A stretch of 64,000 nucleotides of DNA from Marinobacter sp. ELB17. Its GTDB lineage: Bacteria; Pseudomonadota; Gammaproteobacteria; Pseudomonadales; Oleiphilaceae. The first letter of the stretch is position 1, and each line of letters starts with the position of its first letter. The position numbers were made by a program, and so were the translations under genes. The DNA lies in NCBI RefSeq assembly GCF_000169375.1, contig NZ_AAXY01000002.1, positions 62,001 to 126,000 on the forward strand, written 5' to 3'. Positions 17,353 through 26,563 of this stretch are shown piece by piece. Under the pieces are notes generated by a model. It had not been told where the DNA came from. It saw nothing but the letters and a program-made list of their open reading frames with translations, and ran no database searches.

Positions 17353-18669
17353 TCATTCGATCAATAGACTATCAATCACTAACGTCAGGGGTGTTTGCTC
17401 ACCAGCGGCTACGGTAGCCGGCGCTGCCAAGCTGCCCTGCCAGTCGCCGGCGCGGGCCATAACACTGCTACTGGGGCTTAGGCGCGCCGTGACCATCACT
17501 TTTTCAACCGAGGAAATCGTATTCTGCGGAGACATTGCCAAGGAGTCATCCAGACGGATCTCCAACGGCATGTCAGCGGCTGTGAAGCGTGCAACCGCCA
17601 GCGGTGGGCCGCTGTTAACGTTGGCCTGGCGGGCAAACACGAACAGCGTGGTATCGGCAGGTACGTCGTTCAAGAAAGCTTCGTCCAGGCTAACGCTGAC
17701 GGTGACACCAGGGCCGTCACTCTTTAGGGCCTGAGCCGACTGCTGGTCGGAAGCCTGAATCGATGCCAGAAAACTCTCAGGCGGTGTTTCGCCCAAGCGG
17801 TTGTAGGCTTCGGTAATACCGCCCGCAATAGAATCGCGCTGCGGGTGGTCTGGCGCCACCTGAACAATACGCTGCCAGAAGCCAATCGCCTCGCGGTAGT
17901 TTTCCTGGCCAAAAGCGCTGATGCCCAGCAGACCAAGGGCATTAACCTCGTTTGGGTCGAGCTCCAGCGCGCTGGTGATGACCTGTTGCACCTCTGCGTT
18001 CATCGCGCCTTGGTATTGGAAAAACATTGCCTGACCAGCCAGGCCCAAAGCCAGGGCACGGGACGGGTCGTCACCGCCGGCACGCTCTACGCTTTGCTCC
18101 AACCGCTGAAACGCCTGTGCCGCCTGCGGGTATTTTTCCATGCGCATATAGGTTTGCCCCAGCATGGCCCAGCCGTCAGGGTTGTCCGGGCTGGCTTCCA
18201 GCTTAGTCTGCAACTGCGCCGCAAGCGACGCCATCTGTTGCTCGCGGTCGACGTCATCACCGGCCCCCAGCTGCTCCATGGTAATGAACTGCTCTACCTG
18301 ATCCATAGCACCCCAACGCTCATACAACACAAGGGTCAAAGCGGGAATCGCCAAAATGGACAACAGTGCCACCGCCATCCCGGTTTTACGGCCAGGGGTT
18401 GAGGCGGCAGGCGTTTCATTTTCAGGAATGTCATCGAGCATGGAACCACCAAGCTCGGTTTTTAGCTGTTGATAGTTGTCTGTATCAAGCACGCCGGCTT
18501 CGTATTCGGCGTCTAGTTCCTGCATGCGTGAGCGGTAAGCCAGCAGATTCTGATTGCGCTGGTCTAGCTGCTGGCTCCGGCCAGAGCGGTGGAAAAAAAC
18601 CGGATACAGCACAAAGGCCAATGCCAGCACGATTAATAAAGATGCGGCAATCCAAAACATATTGCTCAT
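17353..18669 (-). CDS. ccmI: Cytochrome c maturation protein CcmI (CycH)
   Basis: Apocytochrome c chaperone that holds unfolded apocytochrome for heme ligation by CcmF/H. The 438-residue protein has two membrane segments (about 5-23 and 96-114) around a cytoplasmic loop with the typical NQNLLAYRSRMQELDAEYEAG motif. The periplasmic part has TPR repeats (SPDNPDGWAMLGQTYMRMEKYPQAAQAF; DPNEVNALGLLGISAFGQENYREAIGFW) and a C-terminal beta-rich domain. It is the last gene of the ccmABCDEFGHI operon, about 60 bases after ccmH. Full-length CcmI with a long C-terminal domain is usual in Pseudomonas-type bacteria. Confidence 0.9.
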   Translation of the reverse strand: MSNMFWIAASLLIVLALAFVLYPVFFHRSGRSQQLDQRNQNLLAYRSRMQELDAEYEAGVLDTDNYQQLKTELGGSMLDDIPENETPAASTPGRKTGMAVALLSILAIPALTLVLYERWGAMDQVEQFITMEQLGAGDDVDREQQMASLAAQLQTKLEASPDNPDGWAMLGQTYMRMEKYPQAAQAFQRLEQSVERAGGDDPSRALALGLAGQAMFFQYQGAMNAEVQQVITSALELDPNEVNALGLLGISAFGQENYREAIGFWQRIVQVAPDHPQRDSIAGGITEAYNRLGETPPESFLASIQASDQQSAQALKSDGPGVTVSVSLDEAFLNDVPADTTLFVFARQANVNSGPPLAVARFTAADMPLEIRLDDSLAMSPQNTISSVEKVMVTARLSPSSSVMARAGDWQGSLAAPATVAAGEQTPLTLVIDSLLIE

Positions 18670-18728
18670 GAAAATCCCGTTACCGATGAGAGAAAATCGT
18701 TAAATGTGATTGCGGTTTGTTCTGGGCG

Positions 18729-19241
18729 TTACGCCTGTGAATCCGATTTGCCGTTGTGCCCGTCCATAATTTTCTCCACCCGCGCCCGTTCCTCGGCGCT
18801 CAGCTCACTGTCAATCTGGTTGTTGCGGCGCGAACGCAAAACAATACCACCCACAATTAAAAGGCCGCCAAGCACTGAAATGGCTGGTGTTGCCCATAAC
18901 AGCAGGGTACGTTTTTCTAATAAGGGCTTGTAGCGGATAAACTCGCCAAACCGGCCTACCAGCGAATCCATGATTTCTACGTCGCTGGCGCCGTTTGTCA
19001 TCATCCGATAGACCTCGTCACGCATGTCTTCGGAAATCGGAGAATTAGAGTCGGCAATGTTCTGGTTCTGGCACTTGGGGCAGCGCAGCTCGGTGATCAT
19101 GGTCTGGTACCGCTGCTGTTTTTCCTCAGTATCGAAACTATAAACGTCGCGCACTACCGCCTGTGCCGGCAGTGCCAAAACAATCAGCAGGGCTGCCAAC
19201 CATGCCGGTGCAAAGCGGCTGAATAGCCTGAAAATCGCCAT
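18729..19241 (-). CDS. ccmH: Cytochrome c maturation protein CcmH
   Basis: Membrane thiol protein that reduces or presents apocytochrome CXXCH cysteines for heme attachment. The start chosen is the ATG at 19241, which overlaps the ccmG stop by one base (TGATG), giving 170 residues. There is a signal peptide (about 1-28), the redox motif LRCPKCQ with Cys54 and Cys57, a three-helix domain and a C-terminal membrane anchor (LLWATPAISVLGGLLIVGGIVL). The short form plus a separate ccmI corresponds to the two halves of E. coli CcmH. Confidence 0.92.
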   Translation of the reverse strand: MAIFRLFSRFAPAWLAALLIVLALPAQAVVRDVYSFDTEEKQQRYQTMITELRCPKCQNQNIADSNSPISEDMRDEVYRMMTNGASDVEIMDSLVGRFGEFIRYKPLLEKRTLLLWATPAISVLGGLLIVGGIVLRSRRNNQIDSELSAEERARVEKIMDGHNGKSDSQA

Positions 19242-19777
19242 CAGTACTGGCCTCCCGCCTGGTTCAAGAGAGGCCGTAATGTCTCCTCCCACACCTGCTT
19301 GTTCACCACGCCCACGTGGCGATACAGCACCGTGCCGTCAGCACCAATTACAAACGTTTCGGGAGCACCATACACACCCAGATCAAAACCCAGGCTGCCT
19401 GTGGGATCATAAATACTGGTGCTGTAGGGGTCGCCCAGGCGCTCTAGCCATGTTTTGGCCTTGGCACGCTGGTCTTTGTAGTTCAGCCCCACAATGGGCA
19501 CGCCTTCGTTCTTGGCCAGCCACATCAAGTCAGCATGCTCGTCGCGACACGACGGACACCAGGTGCCCCACACATTTAACAGGCGGGGCTCACCCTGGAA
19601 CACCTGCTGGCTGACTTGCACCTCTGGCCGGTGCAGATCCTCAAGGGCGAACTCCGGCATGGCTTTACCGACCAGGGCTGAATCCAGCTTTGTCGGGTCT
19701 TTGCCGATGCCGGAAAACAGCAACACGCCTAAAACCAGAGCCACCAGCAACGGTAAAAACAACAGAACCCGCTTCAT
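19241..19777 (-). CDS. ccmG: Thiol:disulfide interchange protein CcmG (DsbE)
   Basis: Periplasmic membrane-anchored thioredoxin-like reductant of the cytochrome c maturation system. The ATG at 19777 overlaps the ccmF stop by one base; the in-frame TTG one codon earlier is less likely. The 178 residues show an N-terminal signal anchor (about 4-23) and a thioredoxin fold with the active site WCPSC (Cys74, Cys77). YGAPETFVIGADGTVLYRHVG matches the conserved cis-proline region of DsbE. It acts with CcmH to keep apocytochrome thiols reduced. Confidence 0.93.
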   Translation of the reverse strand: MKRVLLFLPLLVALVLGVLLFSGIGKDPTKLDSALVGKAMPEFALEDLHRPEVQVSQQVFQGEPRLLNVWGTWCPSCRDEHADLMWLAKNEGVPIVGLNYKDQRAKAKTWLERLGDPYSTSIYDPTGSLGFDLGVYGAPETFVIGADGTVLYRHVGVVNKQVWEETLRPLLNQAGGQY

Positions 19778-21813
19778 CAAGACCGAGCCTCCGACGTCAT
19801 TGCCGATTTTGTAACAGAAGTCATCGCCGGATTTGCGACAAGCGAACCACTGTCGGCAGGTTTTGCTTTTCGCTCGGTTGCCCGTTCGCGGATACGGTAG
19901 CGTTTGTCACTAACCGCCAGGAAGCCGCCAAGCGCCATTATGAACGCCCCCAGCCACAACCAGCGAATCAACGGTTTGTACTGCAGCCGAATGGCCCAGG
20001 CGTTGTCTGAGATGCGTTCACCAATGGCGACAAAAATGTCACGGGTAAAGCCTGCATCTATGTCTGCTTCGGTCATCACGTTCATGCCCACCGAATACTG
20101 GCGTTTTTCCGGGTGCAATTCAGCCACTTTACGGCCGTCCAACAACACGTCAAAACCACCGTATTGGGCGGTAAAGTTCGCACCCTGGCGCTGGCCAATG
20201 TCAGTGAACACAAACTGATAGTCACCCACGGTGGCAATATCGCCCAGCTCCATACGCACGTCGCGCTCAATGCCGTAGTTGGACACCACTGTTGCGCCGG
20301 CGATGGTCATCGCCAGGCCCAAGTGCCCCAGCACCATGCCGTAATAGCTGCGCGACTGGCGCTTGAGCCCATGCATCCGGCCCTTACGTGAGTTCGACTT
20401 GTCCAACAGGTCCCAACACGTGGCCACAGCCACCCACACCGCGGTGAAAATGCCAAGAAAAGCCATAATCTTGAACTCGCCGTAACCGACAATCGCCGCG
20501 GCGCTGATCAGAATGCTGAGGGCCAGCGGCCACAGCAGTTTGCGCGCCAACCAGCCAGCGTCGGTTTTCTTCCAGCGTGAAAAAATACCAACACCCATTA
20601 ACAGCCCGGCGGCGATGGCCAGCGGAGTAAAGGTCAGATTGAAAAACGGCTCGCCAATAGACAGCTTGCCCATATCCAGTGAGTCCAGCACCAGCGGATA
20701 AAGCGTGCCCACCGCCACCAGCAAGGTAGCCGACACCAGCATGACGTTGTTCAGCAGCAGGAAAATTTCCCGCGACATGGAACCGAAACGCGCGCGCACG
20801 TGCACAGTGGGTGCGCGAACCGCGTACAGAATCAGGCTGCCAATCACCGTGATGGCCAGCAAAACCAGCAGGAAGGTGCCGCGCTCGGGGTCAGAGGCGA
20901 AAGCGTGCACCGAGGTCAGTACGCCAGAGCGCACCAGGAAGGTGCCGAGCAGGCTCAGGGCAAAGGTCACAATGGCCAGCAACACAGTCCAGCTTTTGAA
21001 CACACCGCGTTTTTCCGTCACCGCCAACGAGTGCATCAGTGCGGTACCCGACAACCAGGGTAACAGCGACGCGTTCTCGACCGGATCCCAGAACCACCAG
21101 CCGCCCCAGCCAAGCTCGTAATAGGCCCACCAGCTGCCCAGAGCAACACCGATAGTCAGAAAGGCCCAGGCAACAGTGGTCCAAGGCCGCGACCAGCGCG
21201 CCCAAGCGGCGTCCAAACGGCCGTTAATCAGTGCCGCAATGGCAAAGGCAAAAGCGACTGAAAAGCCCACATAGCCCATGTACAGCATAGGCGGGTGGAT
21301 AATCAGGCCAAAATCCTGCAACAACGGGTTCAGGTCGGCGCCGTCTGTGGGAATGTTTGGCAGTATTCGCTCAAACGGATTCGAGGTAACAACGATAAAC
21401 AGCAAAAAACCGACGCACACGATGCCTAAAACCGACAGCACTTGGGACACCATCACCGCAGGCAGGCGCTGCGAAAACACCGCTACCGCCAGGGTCCAGC
21501 CCGCCAGCATCAGAATCCACAACAGAAGAGAACCTTCGTGGCCGCCCCACACCGCACTGAATTTGAAATACCAGGGCAACAGGCTATTGCTGTTGTTGGC
21601 AACATAAGCCACCGAGAAATCATCGGTAAGAAAAGCGTAGGTCAGAATGCCGAAGGCCACGGCGACAAATACAAACATGCCCGCCGTCAGCGGCCTGGCA
21701 AACGCTTGCAAGCTATCACGGCCGGTGACCGAGCCCACCATGGGCACCACCGCCAGCAACACCGCCAACAGCAGCGCCAGAATGAGTGCAAACTGTCCGA
21801 GTTCCGGATACAT
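19777..21813 (-). CDS. ccmF: Heme lyase subunit CcmF
   Basis: Large integral membrane protein that attaches heme from holo-CcmE to apocytochrome c. The chosen ATG at 21813 begins MYPELGQFALILAL, the usual CcmF start; ATG 21816 one codon upstream is possible, and the longer frame to 21861 is in a low-complexity CCACTCATTTGCCA-like stretch and is unlikely. About 678 residues with many membrane helices and the tryptophan-rich heme-handling motif WGGWWFWDPVENASLLPW. A large periplasmic loop precedes the final helix. It is flanked by ccmE and ccmG and overlaps ccmG by three bases. Confidence 0.93.
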   Translation of the reverse strand: MYPELGQFALILALLLAVLLAVVPMVGSVTGRDSLQAFARPLTAGMFVFVAVAFGILTYAFLTDDFSVAYVANNSNSLLPWYFKFSAVWGGHEGSLLLWILMLAGWTLAVAVFSQRLPAVMVSQVLSVLGIVCVGFLLFIVVTSNPFERILPNIPTDGADLNPLLQDFGLIIHPPMLYMGYVGFSVAFAFAIAALINGRLDAAWARWSRPWTTVAWAFLTIGVALGSWWAYYELGWGGWWFWDPVENASLLPWLSGTALMHSLAVTEKRGVFKSWTVLLAIVTFALSLLGTFLVRSGVLTSVHAFASDPERGTFLLVLLAITVIGSLILYAVRAPTVHVRARFGSMSREIFLLLNNVMLVSATLLVAVGTLYPLVLDSLDMGKLSIGEPFFNLTFTPLAIAAGLLMGVGIFSRWKKTDAGWLARKLLWPLALSILISAAAIVGYGEFKIMAFLGIFTAVWVAVATCWDLLDKSNSRKGRMHGLKRQSRSYYGMVLGHLGLAMTIAGATVVSNYGIERDVRMELGDIATVGDYQFVFTDIGQRQGANFTAQYGGFDVLLDGRKVAELHPEKRQYSVGMNVMTEADIDAGFTRDIFVAIGERISDNAWAIRLQYKPLIRWLWLGAFIMALGGFLAVSDKRYRIRERATERKAKPADSGSLVANPAMTSVTKSAMTSEARS

Positions 21814-21892
21814 CATACTTTCCATACTCCACATATTTGCCATACACCACTCATTTGCCACACACCCCTGCGTATCGGGCGTTTAACGGGCA

Positions 21893-22363
21893 TCAGTTGG
21901 TCAGGGTTTTGGTAGCTTCAACCGCGATATCGCGACTTTCGGAGGCTTTTGCCAGAGCGTCAGCCACTTCCGGTGGCATGTAGTTTTCATCGTGTTTGGC
22001 CAGTACCTGGTCGGCCACAAACACGCCTTCGCTGTTTAATCTACCCATGGCCACAATACCCTGCCCTTCGGCAAACAGGTCAGGCAGGATGCCCACGTAC
22101 TCAACGGTGACCGATTCGGTAAAGTCAGTCACCTTGAAAGCCACTTTCAGGCTTTCCGTATCGCGCAGCACAGACCCTTCTTCCACCATGCCGCCAGCAC
22201 GAATGCGCACATCCGCCGGTGCTTCTCCCGCGGCGATCTGGGTAGGATCATAAAATAGATTGATATTCTGGCGCAGGGCGTAGGTGGTCAAGCCTACCGC
22301 CACAGCAAGGCCGGCCAGCAGGAACAGCACAATGGTCAAACGTTTTTTACGGATCGGGTGCAT
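21893..22363 (-). CDS. ccmE: Periplasmic heme chaperone CcmE
   Basis: Covalently binds heme through a histidine and carries it from CcmABCD to CcmF. The 156 residues have a signal anchor (about 9-29), the OB-fold core ([34 protein letters not shown]) and the heme-binding [10 protein letters not shown] motif, with His124 as the ligand. The C-terminal tail is short and charged. Its ATG lies 15 bases past the ccmD stop and its stop 80 bases before ccmF. Confidence 0.95.
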   Translation of the reverse strand: MHPIRKKRLTIVLFLLAGLAVAVGLTTYALRQNINLFYDPTQIAAGEAPADVRIRAGGMVEEGSVLRDTESLKVAFKVTDFTESVTVEYVGILPDLFAEGQGIVAMGRLNSEGVFVADQVLAKHDENYMPPEVADALAKASESRDIAVEATKTLTN

Positions 22364-22377
22364 GGTTTTTCAGCCAC

Positions 22378-22626
22378 TCAGTCTTGGGAAACATCAACAC
22401 GGGTGAAGCTAGCCGCTGTCGCTGGCGCCGTGTCCGAATCTGGTTTTGGCGCCCGCGACGAGCGGGAACCGGCGTGCTGACGGCAGCTTTGCAGCACCGC
22501 ATTGCGGCGCCGATAAGAACCCACCATCAGCACCGCCATCAATACAAAAAATACACCGTAACTAGCCCATACATAGGGACCATGGCCTTCCATTGCCAAA
22601 AACGCACCGAAGGAATCAAACGCCAT
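22378..22626 (-). CDS. ccmD: Heme exporter protein CcmD
   Basis: Small single-span membrane protein that releases holo-CcmE from the CcmABC complex. At 82 residues it shows the typical FLAMEGHGPYVWASYGVF followed by one transmembrane helix and an RRR charged end. The tail beyond about residue 50 is longer than in E. coli and Ser/Arg/Ala-rich. It overlaps the ccmC stop by one base (TAATG). Confidence 0.88.
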   Translation of the reverse strand: MAFDSFGAFLAMEGHGPYVWASYGVFFVLMAVLMVGSYRRRNAVLQSCRQHAGSRSSRAPKPDSDTAPATAASFTRVDVSQD

Positions 22627-23375
22627 TATCTAACACCTTCATTCACATGGAACAGGTCCTGTACCCAGCGGGTGCGCTGTTCACGTATCAGAATTTCCGT
22701 CTGCATACGCAGACACGCCAGCCAGCCAAACAATAGATACAGGCCAATGACCGACAACAGAAGCGGCACCCACATTTCCGCCGGCATGCTGGGCTTCTCT
22801 GTCAGCTTGAAGGTGGCCGGCTGATGCAGAGTATTCCACCAATCCACAGAGTATTTGATAATCGGAATGTTCACCACGCCCACCAGCACCAATATGGCCA
22901 CGGCGCGGGCCGCCGATTTTTCATCATTAATGGCGCGGTCAAGAGCGATCACCCCACCGTACAGAAACAACAGGATCAGCATCGATGTCAGCCGCGCATC
23001 CCAGATCCACCAGGTGCCCCAGGTGGGCTTGCCCCAAACCGCGCCCGTAAAAAGCGATATAAAAGTGAGCACCAGGCCCACCGGTGCTGTAGCTTTAACA
23101 AACACATCGGCCAGCTTCATGCGCCACACCAGTGTAACCACCGCAGCCGAGGCCATCATGATGTAAATCGACTGGGCCAAAAACGCCGACGGCACATGAA
23201 TAAAAATGATGCGGTAGCTGTTGCCCTGCAGGTAGTCCTTAGGCGCAAACGCCAGGCCCCACACCAAGCCAGCGCCGAGACACAGCAATCCCAGTACCAG
23301 CAACCAGGGCATTAGCCGGGTGGCAATCCCGTAAAACCATTTTGGTGATCCCAGCTTGTGAAAAAATGGCCACAT
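22626..23375 (-). CDS. ccmC: Heme exporter protein CcmC
   Basis: Six-span inner-membrane protein that loads heme onto CcmE. The 249 residues contain the [17 protein letters not shown] tryptophan-rich motif and periplasmic histidines expected for heme binding ([12 protein letters not shown]; the second near NTLHQP). Start ATG 23375. It lies between ccmB and ccmD in standard operon order. Confidence 0.94.
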   Translation of the reverse strand: MWPFFHKLGSPKWFYGIATRLMPWLLVLGLLCLGAGLVWGLAFAPKDYLQGNSYRIIFIHVPSAFLAQSIYIMMASAAVVTLVWRMKLADVFVKATAPVGLVLTFISLFTGAVWGKPTWGTWWIWDARLTSMLILLFLYGGVIALDRAINDEKSAARAVAILVLVGVVNIPIIKYSVDWWNTLHQPATFKLTEKPSMPAEMWVPLLLSVIGLYLLFGWLACLRMQTEILIREQRTRWVQDLFHVNEGVR

Positions 23376-23410
23376 CAGTTAAATACCTTGCCTCTGTTTG
23401 AGTCGGTTTG

Positions 23411-24118
23411 TCAGCTGTTTGACAGGCTGACTTTCAGAGCCGCTGCGCTGGCAAAAGGCGCCAGAGTCAAAGCCAACACCAGAAACGCGCCCAGCAACGC
23501 CAGATAGGCGCCAACCGGGGCACCTTCGGCGGCGGCGGCAACAGTGCCGGTACCGAAAATCAGCACCGGAATGTACAAAGGAATAATCAACAGGGACAAG
23601 AGTACACCCGCTGATCGCAAACCCAGAGTTAACGCCGCACCAATCGCACCGATCAAACTAAGAACAGGTGTACCAATTAGCAGCGTTAGACACAAAATAG
23701 CGATAGAGTTCCCGTCCAGATGCACCATTACACCCAAAACCGGCGTTAACAACACCAGCGGCAATCCGGTTAGCACCCAGTGCGCCATGGTTTTGGCCAA
23801 CACCAGCAAAAACAGAGGCTGTGGCTGCAGCACCAGCTGCTCCAGTGTGCCGTCGTCAAAATCGTGACGAAACAGATGATCCAGTGACAAGAGCACTGAC
23901 AACAGTGCCGCCACCCACAAAATGCCGGCCCCGGCTTCCTGCAAAAATGAGATTTCCGGGCTCACGCCCAGCGGAAACAGGGTGACCACCATCATGAAAA
24001 ACAGCAAAGGGTTGAGCAAATCCTGACGCTGGCGAAAGGCCACTTTCATGTCGCGAGCGAACACCGCTTTCATGGCCTCAATTGAACCGACGGCCTGATC
24101 CAGGGGTTTAATCATCAT
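23411..24118 (-). CDS. ccmB: Heme exporter permease CcmB
   Basis: Membrane permease that pairs with the ATPase CcmA in the CcmABCD complex. The start is ambiguous. ATG 24118 (MMIKPLDQAV, 235 residues) overlaps the end of ccmA by 11 bases and is given here; ATG 24073 (MKAVFARDMK) matches the length of E. coli CcmB better. The core is unmistakable: LLNPLLFFMMVVTLFPLGVSPE, GILWVAALLSVLLSLDHLFRHDFDDGTLEQL, and AHWVLTGLPLVLLTPVL, with six hydrophobic segments. The frame open further upstream lies inside ccmA and is not coding. Confidence 0.92.
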   Translation of the reverse strand: MMIKPLDQAVGSIEAMKAVFARDMKVAFRQRQDLLNPLLFFMMVVTLFPLGVSPEISFLQEAGAGILWVAALLSVLLSLDHLFRHDFDDGTLEQLVLQPQPLFLLVLAKTMAHWVLTGLPLVLLTPVLGVMVHLDGNSIAILCLTLLIGTPVLSLIGAIGAALTLGLRSAGVLLSLLIIPLYIPVLIFGTGTVAAAAEGAPVGAYLALLGAFLVLALTLAPFASAAALKVSLSNS

Positions 24119-24749
24119 AACCAACGGCCCCCGGTGTGAGTACCAGTCGCTTCGTACCTGCAATCTGTACGTTGTGATGGGTGGTAAACACCACGGCACC
24201 GCCCTCAGCGGCACGCTCTTGCAGCAGGTTTTCGATAGCCACCACGCCGCTCGCATCGATGGCGGTGAACACTTCATCCAGCAGCCAAAGGGGTTCGTCG
24301 GCAACCAACAGACGCGCAAGCGCCACCCGCCGTTGCTGACCGGCTGAAAGGTGCCGGCACGGCACCTGTTCGTAGCCCGCCAGACCGGTCCTGGCAAGCG
24401 CCTGCATAAGGGCTTTGTTGCCCATCGGGCGGCGACCGGCCATCAGCGCCCGCAGGTTTTCCAGCGGCGACAGCAACGGCTTTATGCCCGGCCGGTGGCC
24501 CAAATACAGCACATTGCGTAAAAACGACTCACGCACGCGGGAACGCGGCTCGCCACACCACAACAACTGGCCCGCCCAGGCATCGCTAAGACCGGCCAAT
24601 ATACGCAACAAAGTGGTTTTACCGGAGCCGTTGGCACCCTCGACACGGGTCACAGTTGCGGGCAGTATGGAAAACGATAAATCATGGAACAGTTCCCGCT
24701 TGTCGCGTTCACACTGTAAATTGATCGCCTGTAGCAGCGGTTCAGACAT
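24108..24749 (-). CDS. ccmA: Heme exporter ATPase CcmA
   Basis: ABC ATPase that powers release of heme-loaded CcmE. From the ATG at 24749 it has 213 residues: Walker A GANGSGKT (38-45), signature LSAGQQRRVALARLL, Walker B LWLLDEVFTAID, and the switch histidine in FTTHH. The extra 23 codons to 24818 would run into the promoter region and are not used. It is the first gene of the ccm operon; a TATAAT hexamer lies about 70 bases upstream. It diverges from the FliK-like gene. Confidence 0.94.
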   Translation of the reverse strand: MSEPLLQAINLQCERDKRELFHDLSFSILPATVTRVEGANGSGKTTLLRILAGLSDAWAGQLLWCGEPRSRVRESFLRNVLYLGHRPGIKPLLSPLENLRALMAGRRPMGNKALMQALARTGLAGYEQVPCRHLSAGQQRRVALARLLVADEPLWLLDEVFTAIDASGVVAIENLLQERAAEGGAVVFTTHHNVQIAGTKRLVLTPGAVGYDD

Positions 24750-24816
24750 CCGGGCCCCGGTTCCGTATCGATGCAGCGTAGGCTGGCATCGTGTGTATTC
24801 AATATTGGCGCGGAGC

Positions 24817-24822
24817 ATTATA
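24817..24822 (-). promoter_or_regulatory. Probable -10 element of the ccm operon
   Basis: A perfect TATAAT is read on the minus strand 68 bases upstream of the ccmA ATG. No good -35 hexamer is seen at 16-18 bases, so activation or a weak promoter is possible. It lies in the 119-base gap between the divergent starts of ccmA and the FliK-like gene. Confidence 0.45.
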
Positions 24823-24868
24823 GCGAAAGCAGCCAGTGATTACCCATTTCCAGGTCAATTTGGTAGCG

Positions 24869-26260
24869 ATGAAACTTCCCGCCAACCCGCCCCAACCCAC
24901 TCCCCAATCTACGTCGCCCGCCAGCGCCGACAGCCGGCCACCGCAAGGCAGCACCAACGCGCCTGCCCCAGCCCCGCCTACATCGACCGCGCTAAGCGCC
25001 CAGCGGGTACTGAACCAGTTGCAGATGGGCCGTAACGAAAGTCTGCTGGCAAGGGTTACCGAGGTCATTCAACGCCGGGATGGTGGCGCCGAGCTGCTGT
25101 TGGACATACGCGGCAAACCGCTTCAAGTTCAGGCCAGTATTGGCGAAACCAAACTTCAGGCCGGCGACTGGATAAAAGTGCTGCGTGCAGGCAACGAATT
25201 GCAGCTGATGGGCAAACTGGCAACTGCCCCGGAAGTCAGCTTGGCACAGGCTCTGGTGCAACGCCTGCCCTGGCAGCAAAGCCTGGACAGCGGACTGGCA
25301 CGACTGATGGCAGGCTTGCAGCAAGGTGTGAAAACCGACACACCGCCCGGCCAACTGCCCTCGCAGGCTGTCTCGGGCACCGCCGCGCAGCCTCTGCCAC
25401 AAGCGGCGCGTCAGGCTCTGGAACAACTATTTGCACGCTTTCCCACCAGCAACCAGCTTGCGCCCGGGGCCGGACAGCAGACCACAGCGGTGCAACAGGT
25501 ACAGCAATGGCTGAGCGAAAGCGGGCTGTTTGCAGAGGCGCGACTGGCGGCAACACCGTCGGCAACCCTACCCGATCTGAAACTGGCCATTGGCCGGGTA
25601 ATCACCGCGCTTCTGGCACAGCAGGGCAAGGGGCCAGAGCACTTCAACCGGCTGACACCGCTGGCTAGCCCAGCGCTGATTCAGGCGCCGTTACAGTTTC
25701 CCGGCGCATTCGCCATGGCTCAGGCCAGCACCGGTAGCAGCGCCAGAGAAGAACCGCCCAACGTCGGGCAATTGCTGCGAATTCTGGCCGGTATGCTCAA
25801 CCGCATTACCGTAAACCAGCTGCACACCCAGGTGTTGAACGCTCGCGGTGGCACAGATGCCGGCGCGCCCACTAACACGCTTTTACTGGAACTGCCCTGG
25901 ATGAACCCGCAACAGCAACCCAAGCTGGCGCAACTGCGGATTGAACAGCATCCGGGCAAAGACGGCAGCGGCCGCGGGCCATCACGGGCAAGCGTTGGCG
26001 AGTGGCGCCTCGTACTGGCGATGGATCTGGACCAGGCCGGCCCTTTGCAATTCGAAGTGAGCCTGCGCCAACAGGCAGTGAGCGCTCTGGTGTGGGCAGA
26101 GAAACTGGCCACCTTGCGCAAGGTGCACCAACAACTGCCGCTGCTGCGCAGCAGCCTGACCGATCTGGGGCTCGAAGTGGCGGATCTGGAGTGTCGCCAG
26201 GGCAATCCGGGCCCGGTAGCGACAAAGCTGCAACATCGACTGGTGGATACCAAAGCATGA
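24869..26260 (+). CDS. FliK-like hook-length control domain protein
   Basis: A second FliK-type protein, distinct from fliK at 54220. The 463 residues start at the ATG at 24869 (a GTG at 24836 is in frame). A Pro/Gln/Ala-rich N-terminal region is followed by a segment repeating LLARVTEVIQRRDGGAELLLDIRGKPLQVQ, a long Ala/Gln-rich middle, and a C-terminal domain like the FliK/Flg_hook domain (LLLELPWMN, then PLQFEVSLRQQAVSALVWAEKLATLRKVHQQLPLL). FliK C-terminal domains switch export specificity by contacting the FlhB C-terminal domain. The next gene, overlapping by four bases, is exactly such a domain, so the two probably act together. The substrate they control is not known. Confidence 0.72.
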   Translation: MKLPANPPQPTPQSTSPASADSRPPQGSTNAPAPAPPTSTALSAQRVLNQLQMGRNESLLARVTEVIQRRDGGAELLLDIRGKPLQVQASIGETKLQAGDWIKVLRAGNELQLMGKLATAPEVSLAQALVQRLPWQQSLDSGLARLMAGLQQGVKTDTPPGQLPSQAVSGTAAQPLPQAARQALEQLFARFPTSNQLAPGAGQQTTAVQQVQQWLSESGLFAEARLAATPSATLPDLKLAIGRVITALLAQQGKGPEHFNRLTPLASPALIQAPLQFPGAFAMAQASTGSSAREEPPNVGQLLRILAGMLNRITVNQLHTQVLNARGGTDAGAPTNTLLLELPWMNPQQQPKLAQLRIEQHPGKDGSGRGPSRASVGEWRLVLAMDLDQAGPLQFEVSLRQQAVSALVWAEKLATLRKVHQQLPLLRSSLTDLGLEVADLECRQGNPGPVATKLQHRLVDTKA

Positions 26261-26547
26261 GCAAAAATAACGAGCCGCAACAGGCGTCAGCGGCAGTCGC
26301 GTTAAAATACGACGGTGAGCGGGCGCCCACCATCAGCGCTGTTGGCAATCACGAACTTGCGGACGAAATTATTCGCATTGCCCGCGAACACGGGGTGCCC
26401 TTGTACGAAAACGCTGAGCTGGCCAGCACCCTGGCACGACTGTCGCTGAATGACGAAATCCCCGAACAGCTGTACCAGCTGGTCGCAGAAATTCTGGCCT
26501 TCGCCTTTCACATACGGGGTCTGACACCGGAAGACGCCGCTCAATAA
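26257..26547 (+). CDS. Free-standing FlhB C-terminal domain (FlhX/YlqH-like)
   Basis: A 96-residue protein that lines up with the part of FlhB lying after its autocleavage site. FlhB here reads NPTH (270-273) then YAVALKYDPN; this protein begins its homology at AVALKYDGE and continues with HELADEIIRIAREHGVPLYENAELASTLARLSLNDEIPEQLY, matching ELAFKIMEIARENKVEILRTPPLARAVY and IGQEIPDGLY of FlhB. There is no NPTH and no membrane part. Such proteins (FlhX of Helicobacter, YlqH of Bacillus) can replace the cleaved FlhB fragment; that is family knowledge. Its ATG overlaps the end of the FliK-like gene by four bases (ATGA). Confidence 0.82.
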   Translation: MSKNNEPQQASAAVALKYDGERAPTISAVGNHELADEIIRIAREHGVPLYENAELASTLARLSLNDEIPEQLYQLVAEILAFAFHIRGLTPEDAAQ

Positions 26548-26563
26548 CGCCAAAAACCGGGGT

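Noticed and set aside
24108-24397. N-terminal extension of ccmB into ccmA
   Set aside because: The extra ~93 residues are read from within ccmA in another frame and lack a ribosome site; CcmB homologues begin after this point.
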